From NCBI GenBank assembly GCA_916610825.1, contig OU744449.1, positions 9,878,243-9,942,242 of the forward strand: a stretch of DNA of 64,000 bases, given 5' to 3'. The stretch comes from Haliclystus octoradiatus (lineage: Eukaryota; Cnidaria; Staurozoa; Stauromedusae; Haliclystidae). The notes beneath the pieces were generated by a model. It had not been told where the DNA came from, searched no databases, and saw nothing but the letters and a program-made list of their open reading frames with translations. Positions 36,501-47,465 of this stretch are shown piece by piece (positions within the stretch are counted from its first letter, which is position 1; every line of letters starts with the position of its first letter). Position numbers and translations under genes: made by a program.

Positions 36501-39500
36501 TAGATACGTAACAGGGTTTTCAGTATTTTCTACATCCCTTTTTTCCAAGACATCATAGTTGCAGATCATTGATGAATATAATCTATAATTAATTTTTTAT
36601 ATGCATTGCATGGACTGTAAGCAACTTCTCTCTGTACATTAATTGAATTTCTAAAGTCATTATTTTGATAGCGATAAATAAACTCACATAAACTTCTTTA
36701 GAGCTTGATATTCAATTCCATAATGATGTAGTTGCTGCCGTTGTTGTTCTTTGATATTAGAAACATCAAAATGACTTTGCTGTTATTTAATCAAAAGAAA
36801 AAATATCAATGTTTTCTTAACAATGCACTTAATGATAGATTTCATGTTAGCAGTGAAAAGGAGTGCTTCTTTCTGGTCATCAGACATTGTCATAAGTAGC
36901 CTACTAATAAATGAAATAGAAGATGAAGGAACGACTATGTCATAAATGCTCTAGATTAAGATGAGCTGGACAAGTTGCCACAAAAATCATTAACTGAAAA
37001 AGTATTCTGTTCTAATAGCTTACTGTGGGCGCTCACAACCCCCACTAGATTAGTAGGCTAGGCCTACTGAAAGTCAATGCCCAGGAAAAACACTTCAAAA
37101 TTAAAAAAAAAATATTGTCAAATCTCAGTAACACACTTTTTAATGTTTTTTCAATGATTATGAAGGTATCTTGATAAGAAGCTGTTGGCTTACACATTTA
37201 ATAACAAAATTCAAAGGCAACCTTTTTTTCATAATCATAACGTTTCTAACATCATCATCAGATGCTTTTAAAATCAATTTTACTTACAGTTCCATACTGT
37301 AAATAAGATTATTAACGATGATGTTAAAAAAGTTGAAACGTTGTGACTATGAATAAAAATATGTCGCAATTCAATTTCTGGTATTAAATACCGTATGAAG
37401 GTATCAATCTCAAAATTTCTAGTGTGGCATACAAAAGTACATTGTAACATTGTAAGAGCACCTATGACATAAACATGTTCAAAAGTGATCAATATGGATG
37501 TATTTGGCTTCCACTGTGATTGCGACAGATTATGTGATTGTACTGAAACGTCCAGTTGCACATATATAAGATCCATTTTTCGGGCAAAATTACAAATACC
37601 CTACAAGGATTTTATTGGATTATTATATCACAATATGGACATCAATTGCATTGTCTTACTTTCATTCACTACATTTATGTTTTTCCGCTGCTAGCAACAG
37701 ATAAATAGCAGGAGTAATTGGCAGTACACCAACCCGTAGGTATATTCAATAATACAGTATAGCCTCCATTTTGACTCTTCAGTGAATCTCTCCGCAGTCT
37801 CCTTCCGTAATCCTCATTTAAGACCTTACACTGGGATTTTCAGGTAAAGTCAAGACTTGATTGACCTTCACTAATTTACTTTTAAATAGAGTGTATCAGC
37901 ATACCTTGACCAATAGCTGATGTCGACTCAAAATCTTTAGAATATGGATCAGCTGCTTTTCATCTCTGTGTAAGAAATCAGTGGTAAATACAGTAGGTCG
38001 TATAGTAACTAGGGACGCACCGAAATTCGGTTTAGCCAAATATTTTCGGTTTTTCGGCCTCTTGTACGAAATTTCGGTTCGAACGAAATTTGACCTTCAG
38101 TTTCGGCTGTTTCGGTTATTTCGGCAAGTTTTTAGGAACAAGTGAATTGCAAGCAATAATCATATTTGGTAACCTAAATCAAGATAATTTTCGATTCCAT
38201 CTTCTTTCCATTATGCACCATAAAGTCTTTGATAGGAGAGGCCTAATAACACCGATTTTCACCGATCGCAGCTATTAACAAGTTTTGCCTCATTTTCATG
38301 TCATCCTTGCTTTCAGAAATTCATCTAACCATTGGTTTTGTAAAATTATGTTTGGTGGATTTATTTATTTTTGAATTGATATATAATATTTAGAGCATGG
38401 TTTTCTTCAATAAAATTAAATAAATGATGTAAAGAAACAATTGGATCAATTTAATTGTTTATTTTATTGTTCTCAATAAAGACAAGTGTTAGCCTATTTA
38501 TGATTTACTTCTTTACAAGACAAATAGAATATAATACTGGAGTAGAACAGTAGATCGAGGGGAAATAAAATTGCCTGTCATGGCTTCATCTAAACGCATG
38601 ATCTAAATATCAGTCAGGAAAATCATCATTATTTATCTTGTGTAGCTAGTTATTTTGTTTTCAAAAACGTTTTGCATCTCAATGTAACATACAAATGATT
38701 TTAACTCAGATTTTGCTTGGAAAATTCAAAATAAAGGGACAAAAATCGGCCGAAGTAAAACCGAAATTTCAGCCGGAATTTAGGTTAAAAAAGCTGAAAC
38801 TGTATTACCTCGGTGACGGCCTAAACGACGTTTCAATGCATCCCTAATAGTAACATTAATAGGCAAATAATCTGCAAAAGTTTACAACTTCACCTACAGA
38901 TGGAACCTTGAATTCATTGTGTCTTTACTGTTCACAGAATGCCTATCCTATAAAATTGTTCTTCTTAACTGCTGAAATCAAATCCAATAACTACAGGCAG
39001 ATCAGTTACAGACACTTGATGATATATTAGTATCCTTGTTCATAACAATAGGGGGGTGGAAGGGTCCTTTCAGATACAAGATTTATGCACCCCAGAGATT
39101 TTTTGAAAAATGAAACCCTGTAGGCCTAAGCTATCTAATGGCATTTTCAAATACCAGAAAGTTGAATTTATTCAATTATTTTAGAGCATAGAGAAACTCA
39201 TCTATGCAATCATTTCGTGACTTCTATAATTATATTTGTAGTAGAGCGAACATAGAGTAGGCCTATTGATAAAAACGATTCCTCTAATCATTAAAAAAGA
39301 TTTACGTCAGTGCGAAGGCTAATCTTTGTGTAACTGGAACTGGAAGCACCAGATTATGTTACTTTCTCGACTTACTTGACTTACTTGACTTAGTTGAAAA
39401 CGTATAGAAAATTGTAAATGGGTAATTCCATCGTGACCCACTTTTCAATCACCATACTTATAATACTTCCCCCTCCGGTCTATCTTGTCTTCGCTATTGC

Positions 39501-41475
39501 TATTCAGCGTAAAATGTCTTTGTTTCGGCCATGACTTTAGCAATAAAAGGAGAATTATTCGAGGAAATGATACTGGACATGCGATCGTGACTTTCTTTCA
39601 GGGCTTCAAAGTTATTTTAACATTTGGCTTCATTTTTGTTAACAGTTGTTAAGATTGATAAGAGTCAACATTAGGCCTATTATATAAAATAATGGAACAG
39701 ATATGAAAAATTAAGTAAATTAGAGTGCTTTGAAGAGCCACGACCCACTTACCGCACTCCACCATGTTTCCCAATCAAACACGAAAAACATAAAATTTCT
39801 GTGAATTCTTAGCGAAAATTAATAAAATTTCCCTGTCATCGTTTTCTTTAGACATGATAGCTTAGTTATAAAATCGAATTTATTAAATTCCTTTATTCAA
39901 CATGGAAAAATCAACGAAGTTATGATGTGACCCACTTACACACGTTTTATGATCCACTTACATATTTAGGCCTACTAAGCAGCTTATTATGAGCTTCGAC
40001 ATTTTGTTGTTAAACACAAATATTACGCGATAATCTAAATTTCTGAGAGTATTCCAAATCTCTAATCATCATTGAATGTAGATTAACTGATATAATTGTT
40101 CAAAATGCTGTAAGGAATCATAACTTTTCTAAACAACAATGATAACTTTCGTTTTCCTTCCACACCAAAAACGAAAAATATTGTGCAATATCATCGGCTT
40201 ATTTCAACAACAACGACGTTAAAACTAAACGTGGTGTTAAGGTGTCCAACACACGTGCAAGCGGTCATACTGCGTCTTTGATTCCGTTATCACTGTGGGA
40301 TTTTCGTTAAACTGCCGATTCATGCGCTCTTAAAAAACTGGCCGAAGCAAATTCTCTGTAAATGGGTCACCCAGATTAAATGAATGACTTTGCCAACAAG
40401 GAAGACATTTCCTGCCAGATATGCTAATTAGACGTAATCTACTTTGCATATGAAAGTGTTCTTTGCTGAAGTGTCACGTTGAAGTGTAAACAAAACTTTT
40501 ATGACTTTCTCGTGATCCACTTACGAGCGGTCGAGGATTATAAAACATTTCTGATGTTTGGAATAAAAGACAAGCTCATTCTGTTAATTCTAATTATTGG
40601 GTAATGTAAAACAAGGACTATAACACTGATTCATATAACTTTTGCATTCAGGTAATGCGATTGAAATTTTGATTTTTGATTATTTTGTTTTTGTAGAATT
40701 TTAGAGCGGCCATTACAACAGATGTTAGAAAACATTGATGTTCTCGACATTAATTGCAAGAAACGAGGCTAATCCTCTGGATCTGGGTGCAGATTTCAAA
40801 GACAAAAATATGCAAAGGCTGCTGGTCATTCTATGGTCTTTAAATCATCTACTTAATTTTGACGCTTTGGTTTAACCTTGGGCTATATGGAATTGCCCAA
40901 ATACAAGACAAAATATGCGGCCAGAAAGGGTCCATATCAATATTGAAAGTTCTTGCTCTGCATCTAAGATCTTAGCCACCGGCAGCAAACTCTGCAGTCT
41001 GGGTTAGGCCTATGCAAGAAAAACCATTTCACAACTGCACAATCGCATGGGCATGGCCAACGCCAAGGAATTGTCACTATCATTGTCATAAAATATAAAC
41101 CATAATCTTTACTTTGCATTTACCATTAAAATTTCAATGTTTTAAATATATAAATAATATCAATCTATCTATCTAAGTTATAATTCTATTACTCGCATAT
41201 TAAATCATAACTTAATAGGGCATGACTTCAGTACAACCTATGAACTGTACATACAGGTTAGCTGTAGCCTGTAGTATAGCCTAGAATCCTTAGCCTAGGC
41301 CTATTCCCTACTCCTTCTCCCTCTACTCATCTACTCTACCCTAGGAGGAAATAGGACTTGGCCTAGACTAGACATAAAAAAACAAGCTCAAACGAGCCTC
41401 AATGACTTACTTTGCAAACTCTTTAATTGAGATTTCTATTCGTTCTTCCTTTCCACCCATTTTGGGATCTACCAT
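24305..41475 (-). CDS. NEK10: NEK10-like protein, N-terminal armadillo-repeat half (partial gene)
   Basis: Exons on the minus strand, with GT donors and AG acceptors, are 41411-41475 (start), 37905-37965, 36688-36779, 32560-32644, 30960-31038, 30445-30512, 28747-28807, 28127-28213, 26967-27056, 26340-26379, 24893-24984 and 24665-24719. A possible further exon is 24305-24389. Phases match at every join except 30445 to 28747, where a short exon seems to be missing, and before 24305. The protein starts MVDPKMGGKEERIEISIKEF. It includes INTAPTQNILQVLNTLRLFL, LSVTLLRLLASDSHIREQIR, SLLDAENIKLLWNV and IWILVLLVEDRETSDEVRLL. These line up in order with the armadillo region of NEK10 as I remember that family. 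NEK10 is a NIMA-related kinase linked to motile cilia and the DNA-damage response. The kinase domain should follow to the left but was not found; transposons fill that side. Confidence 0.75.
25038..25140. repeat. Intronic repeat related to 20155-20270
   Basis: Shares TGACGTC, GCAATTT, TGTTTG, AAATTC, TTTTCAA and GTCGAAAT in order with the piggyBac-internal block. It may be a remnant of a related element. Confidence 0.5.
26097..26279. mobile_element. MITE family A, copy 1
   Basis: A 183-bp block with imperfect inverted ends (CAGGGTCCGACAAAA against CAGGTTCAGACAAAA on the other strand) and internal GGAATCCTGGAATCC. Relatives are seen at 33559 and 57064. It lies in a NEK10 intron. Confidence 0.6.
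27105..27541 (+). mobile_element. 5'-truncated non-LTR retrotransposon tail with (AATC)n end
   Basis: The open frame 27113-27379 reads MVYKIVNGMVDLKKEMFF, TRGHSQKLYQRHL and ANRVIPIWNPLPESLV. This is the conserved C-terminal pattern of many non-LTR ORF2 proteins (NRV..WN.LPE). About 100 bases of 3' untranslated sequence follow, and then tandem AATC units at 27484-27541. A tandem-repeat tail is typical of CR1/L2-type elements. The insertion is in the NEK10 intron directly beside the exon at 26967-27056. Confidence 0.78.
27880..27993. mobile_element. Palindromic MITE family B, diverged copy
   Basis: Contains TTCATGAACGTTAAATGGC and GTTCATGAA in inverted arrangement, like the better copies at 30217 and 36120 but more diverged. 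Confidence 0.5.
28989..29433. mobile_element. Inverted-repeat element with pogo/Tigger-like ends
   Basis: Left end CAGTCGAACTCGGTTAA and right end, on the other strand, CAGTCTAACTCAGTTAA. The block GAGGTGAGATATTA occurs near both ends in the same orientation (29041 and 29406). The size of 445 bp without coding sequence suggests a non-autonomous element. The family call is inference from the CAGT start. Confidence 0.6.
30217..30346. mobile_element. Palindromic MITE family B, copy 2
   Basis: A 130-bp near-palindrome starting CTGCGAAAAATAGTTCAGG and ending in GTTTTTCGCAG, with GTTCATGAA motifs in both arms and GGCCATTTAACGTT near the centre. It lies in a NEK10 intron. Confidence 0.72.
32914..32990 (+). 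repeat. tRNA-like sequence (SINE head or tRNA pseudogene)
   Basis: GAGGATTAGCTCAGATGACC and GAGC form a clean D-arm with an A box. GTGGTTCAAATCC at about 32976 is a good B box at the right distance. The acceptor stem does not pair (GAGGATT has no partner at the 3' end) and the anticodon arm is weak, so this is not a working tRNA gene. Confidence 0.55.
33559..33690. mobile_element. MITE family A, copy 2 (partial)
   Basis: Contains GGGTCCGACAGAAGG and TTGGAATCCTGGAAT, then TTTTCTTCTGAC, matching parts of 26097-26279. The right end was not resolved. Confidence 0.45.
34111..34268. mobile_element. MITE family C, copy 1
   Basis: Inverted ends CAGTTGAGCCTGTATATAAC and, on the other strand, CAGTCAAGCCTGTTATAAC. 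The interior contains GACCACTATAGCAGGTGGCC and a related inverted unit. It is shared with 59690-59834. The ends resemble mariner/pogo-type MITEs. Confidence 0.65.
34943..35578. mobile_element. Fold-back element with arms of about 120 bp
   Basis: The arm 34943-35061 pairs with 35457-35578 at roughly 80-85% identity by eye. Shared segments include CATACTTTTCACATAAATTT, TTTTCACATTTTAC and GTGCAATATTC. The spacer is about 395 bp without genes. The outer ends are rich in GCGTACGT-like steps. It lies in a NEK10 intron. Confidence 0.65.
36120..36239. mobile_element. Palindromic MITE family B, copy 3
   Basis: Starts TGCGAAAAACAGTCCAGGAG and ends CTCCTGGACTGTTTTCCGCA, a near-perfect inverted pair. 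The interior has GGGCCATTTAACGTTCATGA as in 30217-30346. Confidence 0.75.
38010..38846. mobile_element. hAT-type non-autonomous element
   Basis: Flanked by perfect 8-bp duplications ATAGTAAC at 38002-38009 and 38847-38854. The ends are TAGGGACGCACCGAAA and, on the other strand, TAGGGATGCATTGAAA. Subterminal regions are rich in CGAAATTTCGGTT-type repeats. The 837-bp length and lack of a transposase frame mark a non-autonomous copy. It sits in NEK10 intron 1. Confidence 0.88.
39433..40526. repeat. Dispersed GTGACCCACTTAC motif cluster
   Basis: Variants of GTGAYCCACTTAC lie at 39433, 39741, 39927, 39950 and 40512, and an inverted copy (GTAAATGGGTCAC) at 40358. On the minus strand they read GTAAGTGGRTCAC. 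No reading frame or unit length links them. Confidence 0.5.
39442..39585 (+). repeat. 144-bp perfect inverted repeat, left arm
   Basis: Every base matches the reverse complement of 42209-42352. The arm starts TTTTCAATCACCATACTTAT and ends GGACATGCGAT. ATCGTGAC occurs on both sides of this arm (39430-39437 and 39584-39591), but not around the other arm. The arm lies in NEK10 intron 1. Confidence 0.9.
41411..41475 (-). CDS. NEK10: NEK10-like exon 1 with start codon
   Basis: ATG on the minus strand at 41475-41473 opens 21 codons (MVDPKMGGKEERIEISIKEF plus Ala) and two bases of the next codon before the donor GTAAGT. The next exon supplies the missing base. It is enclosed by the 144-bp inverted repeat arms, the right arm lying about 730 bases upstream of the start codon. 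Confidence 0.72.
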
Positions 41476-42208
41476 TGCAAAGATTTTATCATACGCATGT
41501 GATCATTATCCTATCATTTATGTCTAAATGAGTAGATTATGAGTTGAAAGTTGCATGATATGATGATTTTGGCGTGATATCGTCCGGCATTTTGAATTTT
41601 GGCGTCTTGTTTGCTTTTTGAGGATTAGGAAAACAAATTGACAACACGAGGTTGGAAAATAAAAGAGGCAAATCACCGAGTCGATCAATTGAGTCGATAT
41701 CGGCATCGGTGTTCACAGTTTTTACTTACAATGTAAAATCTCTTTTCCGCTATAATCGGATGAAAGCTCATATGGAGCCATCATCCTGGCCATCATTATC
41801 AGAGAGGAGCTGGTGTAGGCTACGATTGGACCTGCAACAACAGCGAAAAATTGTTGTTACTGGGGGCATATTAGATAGATGGAAACTTTCGCAATCTTTT
41901 TTAAATTTAAACTTCGATAGAATCGCATAGAATCGCTATAGAGAGGATTTAACAGTACCGCATATAGAGTGAACAAATAGAGTGGAATATGCACATGACT
42001 TAATGGTTATGGTGAAAAGTATACCATTAAACATTTATTCCAGGTAAACTATTGTAAGCAAATAAATGTGGTTATCGAGTGTCCATAATTCTTCAATTGG
42101 ACACGTTGCCATTGGAGTTCGTCTTTACTCAACGATCAAACCAACACACAGTTAAAGATAATTAACATAATTAACAAAATAAAACATTACCGTATGAAAT
42201 GATATCAA

Positions 42209-42352
42209 ATCGCATGTCCAGTATCATTTCCTCGAATAATTCTCCTTTTATTGCTAAAGTCATGGCCGAAACAAAGACATTTTACGCTGAATAGCAATAG
42301 CGAAGACAAGATAGACCGGAGGGGGAAGTATTATAAGTATGGTGATTGAAAA
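42209..42352 (-). repeat. 144-bp perfect inverted repeat, right arm
   Basis: Exact reverse complement of 39442-39585. It lies upstream of the NEK10 start, so the two arms bracket the first exon and the presumed promoter. Confidence 0.9.
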
Positions 42353-43130
42353 TGTGTTCATCCATAGCTACGTAGTTAGGCCAATATATATGCATCATCA
42401 CGTTAACACGGAGAGGAGATCGCACACCAAGAGAATTCCCAAGACATTCAATGGGGGGATGTAATAGTAGTAGTAGGTATATAGACAGTCACACTAAAGG
42501 AATGTCCCTCTTTCGCTTCATAAGAAGAACGCTAATTAGCATATTTGCTACACACAACTCCACAAATCACTGTCAGACATAGCAGGCAAAGAAACTTGTA
42601 AATTAGACATTTGATTCACGTCACAAAACATTATGAAAATATACTACTTGCCAATGAGCATGAGGGACTGGTGATATGGTTTCACATTGATAAATAATAA
42701 GCACGGACCTAGATGTTTGAAGCTTCATCTTCTACGAGATAATACCATTAGAATATTATCAACGAATTGTGCAGAGTTTTTTCTCCTGGGAAAGGAATAA
42801 ACAATAAGAAATAAGAAACTGACGATTAATTAACTCCCAAGATGCATATTAGTGAATGTGAACCAAGAACGTGACCAAATGGCTCGCCGTTGTCCATGCA
42901 GCCCTTCTAAAGTTCGTAGTACACTTTGACAGAGATTATAGATACATAGAATTCAAAGGTGTAAGGTCATATAGAGACCAATAAGCCAGTTTGGAGTGTA
43001 AATGTGTTATTGTTTTGACTCGGAGCAGTTCTGGATAATTAAAAAAAATATACCAAATTTTCTCTCTTGGAAACCATGAACAAAATGCACTTTTACATCG
43101 GCCATGTTAGTGACAATACAGTCCTGGGAT

Positions 43131-43170
43131 CAGAGCCATCTATTTACAAATTTGTAAATAGATGGCTCTG
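43131..43170. repeat. Perfect 40-bp palindrome
   Basis: CAGAGCCATCTATTTACAAA is followed with no spacer by its exact reverse complement. It may be a collapsed MITE (two terminal repeats joined) or a replication-generated hairpin. Confidence 0.9.
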
Positions 43171-45424
43171 CCTGGGTTCCTTCACAGTCTCTTCAAAATA
43201 CACCAGCAACAATAGGGTTATCAATCTCTTCTTCGAATAATTATCGAGGGACTCATTAGGAACCTTATGGGAACCTGTTAAAAATCTCTAATATAGACTT
43301 GACATGATGACGTTTTGATAGGGAAAGAAAATTAGAAATAATCGAAGAGCTGAATCAATCTCAATACAAGTTAAATTACTATCAAGATGATACTCATACA
43401 CATTTTTTGTTGATTAAATTCTCCTATTGGTCGCTGTCCATGTTATGATATACAGACAGATAATTAATATTTTTGTTCGACACAATCGTGAACATGACGA
43501 CATGTTGTCCGAAATATTCCAATTGCCTTTAAAAAGAATTATTTATTACCATCAATTCACATGAGTCAGCATATTTGAGTTGTTAGATTTATCCCTTGGT
43601 AATACATGGCATAAATTATTAGATAAAATATTAATTTTTATGGTGATCTGAGCCTATTCTACTTCTTTAGATCTCTAATCATAGATTGTGCAACATGATT
43701 GCAAAGAAATAAAGCCTGAATTGATGTAAAATATGTTTATCTGTTTTCTTAATTTGATTACTATAATCGATGATTGTAAATGGCTCTGAGTGCACATGGC
43801 ATCATTTGAGCCCCATTGAGCATTACAGAGACAAAAGAAGTATTTCATCTCAATCCCGGAGGGTAGGTAACTGCCATATTTTACGGCTATACAGGAGTCT
43901 GCCTCTTTTTTGTCCATATTCAAGCTGAGTAAACACTTTTTGGCTAGGAAATTTCAGCTTCTTGAAACGTTTTGGGTCCTAATCCTTTCTTGACATTCTA
44001 GACGGATATTGAAATATGAAGGACTTTGAAGATTTGAAAATATCATTCAACAATTGAAGCAATCTTTTAGATTTTTGGGCAGCGTTTTCATATTTTTAGA
44101 GCTTTTTGGGTAGAATTTATACCCGATTTTTGAACTTTCTGTTACAGGATGTTACCTTCCCGGTCCCGCAGGATCTCTATACATTAAAAAAGCTATGTCA
44201 CCTCATGAAGAATCAATATATTTATTTATCATGCAACCTTTGAACATTTATAAGTTTAAGAATGCTGCAGTGACCGTCGCTTTCGCATCGTTTGAGCTAA
44301 ACTTAAGCTTGTCTCAACATTGACTTAATCTCCTACACTCAAACTGTCTTAGCTTACATATACAATAGAAAGCCAATTGAAAGTAGATAGACTAACTTGG
44401 TGACCATGTATTTCTGTCTCCTTCTTCTATCCAGTGTTAGGGATTTATGTCTAGTGTCGGGAACTACTTGTCTACGTTAAATCACGTTATATTTCAATAT
44501 ATACGTAAAAGCGTAATTCCCAAGCTCAAATAGTCTCATACAGTTTCGTAGTTACTGCATAGAAATGACGTTGCTGATACTGCGCATAACTTACTGCGCA
44601 TCACAATGATCACATTGCTTACAGCAGTTGGACAACGCTATCTATATCCCGTACGAATGGAATACTGTCCTGTTGAGTTGGGCACATAGTACGTATAAAA
44701 CTCTTTGGCTGGTAGGCAGCAGTAGATGTCAGTCAAACGATTGGATAAACAACTCAGACGAAGACACCCGAGAGAGAAATTTAAAAATTGAGAGGATTTC
44801 TCTTGAATAGGACCCAAAAACGGTTTCCTATCACAAAAAGTTAGAAAATGACATGTCGCATTTCTTTCTGCACGATCATACACTAAATGACATAAGCTCA
44901 TTCCAATAACCGTATGATAATGCTGCTTTCATAGGGGCTTTTTGATATATTTGTCTATGATAAATGTTGAATTATGATTAACTTTTCTTATGAGATGAGA
45001 ATATAAAATATCTAAGTCAACGACACCAATCAATTTCAATCATCATTCGTACCAAAGTTACTATAATTGGACATGTAACAATACAAATGTTTTATGTATG
45101 GAAATATTTAAATGTACGGTTACACGATGATGATGATGATGTTCATGGTGGAAAATATTGTACACTATATATATCTTACACGTATGATACTACATTTAAA
45201 CCTATATGAGCATTATAAAACAGCATGTTTTTAAACTTTTACTTCCTATGGTCTCCTCCATTGATACAGATGAAAAGTATATGAGACATTAATAAGCGAG
45301 GGTGGATATTAAACGAGTAGCATATGTGAGGATGACTACTGAGAATGGAAGACTTAGAATTCAATTTGTTATAAGAGCATACAAAGCAGCTTCGGTCATT
45401 AAAATTTAATATAGGGTTGAATAT

Positions 45425-45425
<1 letters not shown>

Positions 45426-45458
<33 letters not shown>

Positions 45459-45500
45459 TATTTTTATAGCGCCACTTAGTACTGTATAATCCAATGGCGC
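45426..45500. repeat. (TAA)n microsatellite and adjoining AGCGCC/GGCGCT repeat
   Basis: About eleven TAA units (45426-45458) are followed by TTTTTATAGCGCC and then AATGGCGCTTCACA at about 45492. The inverted AGCGCC and GGCGCT pair next to a simple repeat resembles a short mobile element with a microsatellite at its end. The family is not assigned. Confidence 0.6.
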
Positions 45501-46849
45501 TTCACAAAAAGATGTCTATTTTTATTTATATTTATCTATGTTTATATATTTTATGTACAAATTAGTTGAAAAACTTAAAAATTATAGAGTTAAATTTTAA
45601 ATAAAAGACATGTTTGTCGAAGGGTATTGACTTGATAATTAATAGGCTTCCTTGAAGAGGACTGTTTTTATGCTGTTTTTTAATTCAGAAAGTGATTGGC
45701 AGCCCCGAATTTCCAGGATTAAATTGTTCCATAATCATATTAACCGAGTTCGGCTATAGTATATTTGGAAAGACATTCATGGATTTGCTAAATCTTTATT
45801 CATAAAATTTGAACTTTTCTAATCAAGCAGCAAAACAAATCAACAACGCAAAAATGAAATATAGAATCCAAGTTCTGAGGCTGAATACATTTTTTTTTAT
45901 CTTAAACACTGCCTACAATATTTATTAATTCGTTCTTGGTACACTGGCACATTTGCATGATGCAACATATAATTTTTCTGTGTCCAGGTGTATACATAAT
46001 ATAGAGAATACCGTTATAGAAGACTCCACGCACGATTTCAGCTTTTAAATGGATTCACAAATCACTTTCTATGTAAGATGATTGGGTTTATATCATTAGC
46101 TATAGTTAAATGCAGTCAGATATTTTAACTTTGAAATTGGTTTTGTCAATTTTGAAGACCGTCATGGATCGCTGTCTGTCTGAGCTTAAGGATGATCTTT
46201 CTCTTGTGACGCCACTGTCAATATTAACGTTGTCATGTCCCCATTTTGACGGCGTAAAAATACGTCTTTTATACTTACTACGCCAGGTGTATCGATGTCT
46301 GCTATTTGAGATTGAATTTTATTGAGCAAGATATTATCATGCATAAACCAGTAGTATAGGTTTGGCTTTGAAAGCTTTTGATGAGAGAATAATATTAATA
46401 CTAAAGCCTTCCATTTGCATTTCCTCACGATGCTGCTGGCATTCTAAGTGCCGATTGCTTATCGTGATAGGGGGAAGCTAGGAGGTTCTGTATTTCGACA
46501 TGTTTAATTGAAATAGTTTCAAGATTATAGGCATTAAATTCAGCATAGATTAAAAGTAATATTTACAGCTATAGTGGATATATGCCATATATGTTCTGAC
46601 ACAGACCTTCCAATGTAAAGACAAAACATCCTCTCAATTCAAACCTAGATTTTAAGTGGAGTGGGAGACATTTAAATCATTAGAGTATTATACGCAATTG
46701 CTGATACAGATATTATATATGCTAAGCAATAATTATTTTCATTAATAAATAGCGCTGAGATTTATAATTGGAAATTTTCTCCGTGAAATAATTTACGTTA
46801 TATGTCGAGGACGTCTAAACAATATGCTATATCCTTTGTTATACATTAT

Positions 46850-47044
46850 TGCGCATAGTGGCAAATCCCCGTCGTTCTATTAAAAAGGCCACCATCTCTG
46901 ATTGGTTGTTTCATCTTTGTATTGTTTATGTCTGTCGTTGATATAATACATTATGAGTTTAGATCGTTCAAATTGATTTTGATGTTTATGCTGAGTGTTG
47001 ATATCATTAGATCTGAATTGATATGCTATAAATAATTATTATAC
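46850..47044 (+). promoter_or_regulatory. Possible Hox promoter region
   Basis: An inverted CCAAT box (GATTGGTTG) lies at about 46899, roughly 150 bases before the start codon, after a locally GC-richer stretch (CAAATCCCCGTCG). No clear TATA box position was fixed. Confidence 0.25.
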
Positions 47045-47153
47045 ATGACAGTAATAAATATGTTACCTACAAATACTGGAGGATATCAATCACATTATAT
47101 ACATCAAAGAGATTATACACATACTTTTCAATATTTTCCACCACCAACACCAA

Positions 47154-47185
<32 letters not shown>

Positions 47186-47465
47186 ACGTGTAATCAGGCA
47201 TCGCAGAATAATCGTATTAATGAGTATTCAACTTCAGTATTTCCATATACAACAAACTCATATTATTATCCATGTCATTATAATCGTGGTGGTGTTGAAA
47301 ATGAGAAAATAAAAGTTGATTATGACAAAGAAAAATATGATGAAACTCCTTGTCTTGAACGTGGTAATCGGTATTCAAAAAATAAAAGTGCACAACAGAG
47401 AAGATGTTGGAATACTGCTAATTTTCAATGGATGAATATTAAAAGGGAAAGAAAACTTGCTACAG
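47045..47465 (+). CDS. Hox1-like exon 1
   Basis: Begins [20 protein letters not shown]. It includes a TCA/ATC microsatellite at about 47150-47187, which in frame encodes the Ser run. It ends after RERKLAT at donor GTAATT, one base into a codon. Confidence 0.85.

Larger units (their letters stand above)
42353..47044. other. Intergenic region between NEK10 and the Hox gene
   Basis: The divergent genes are separated by 4.7-5.6 kb. I see a 40-bp palindrome at 43131, a TAA microsatellite at 45426 and no supported exon. Open frames such as 44638-44901 (minus) and 46110-46325 (plus) lack motifs and splice context. The region must hold the Hox regulatory sequence, but no element could be named. Confidence 0.5.

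Noticed and set aside
43675..43923. Minus-strand coding frame in the NEK10-Hox gap
   Set aside because: No domain, no splice context and AT-rich composition; length is within chance.
46110..46325. Small gene upstream of the Hox gene
   Set aside because: Open for 71 codons only, overlapped by an equally long antisense frame, and no recognisable motif.
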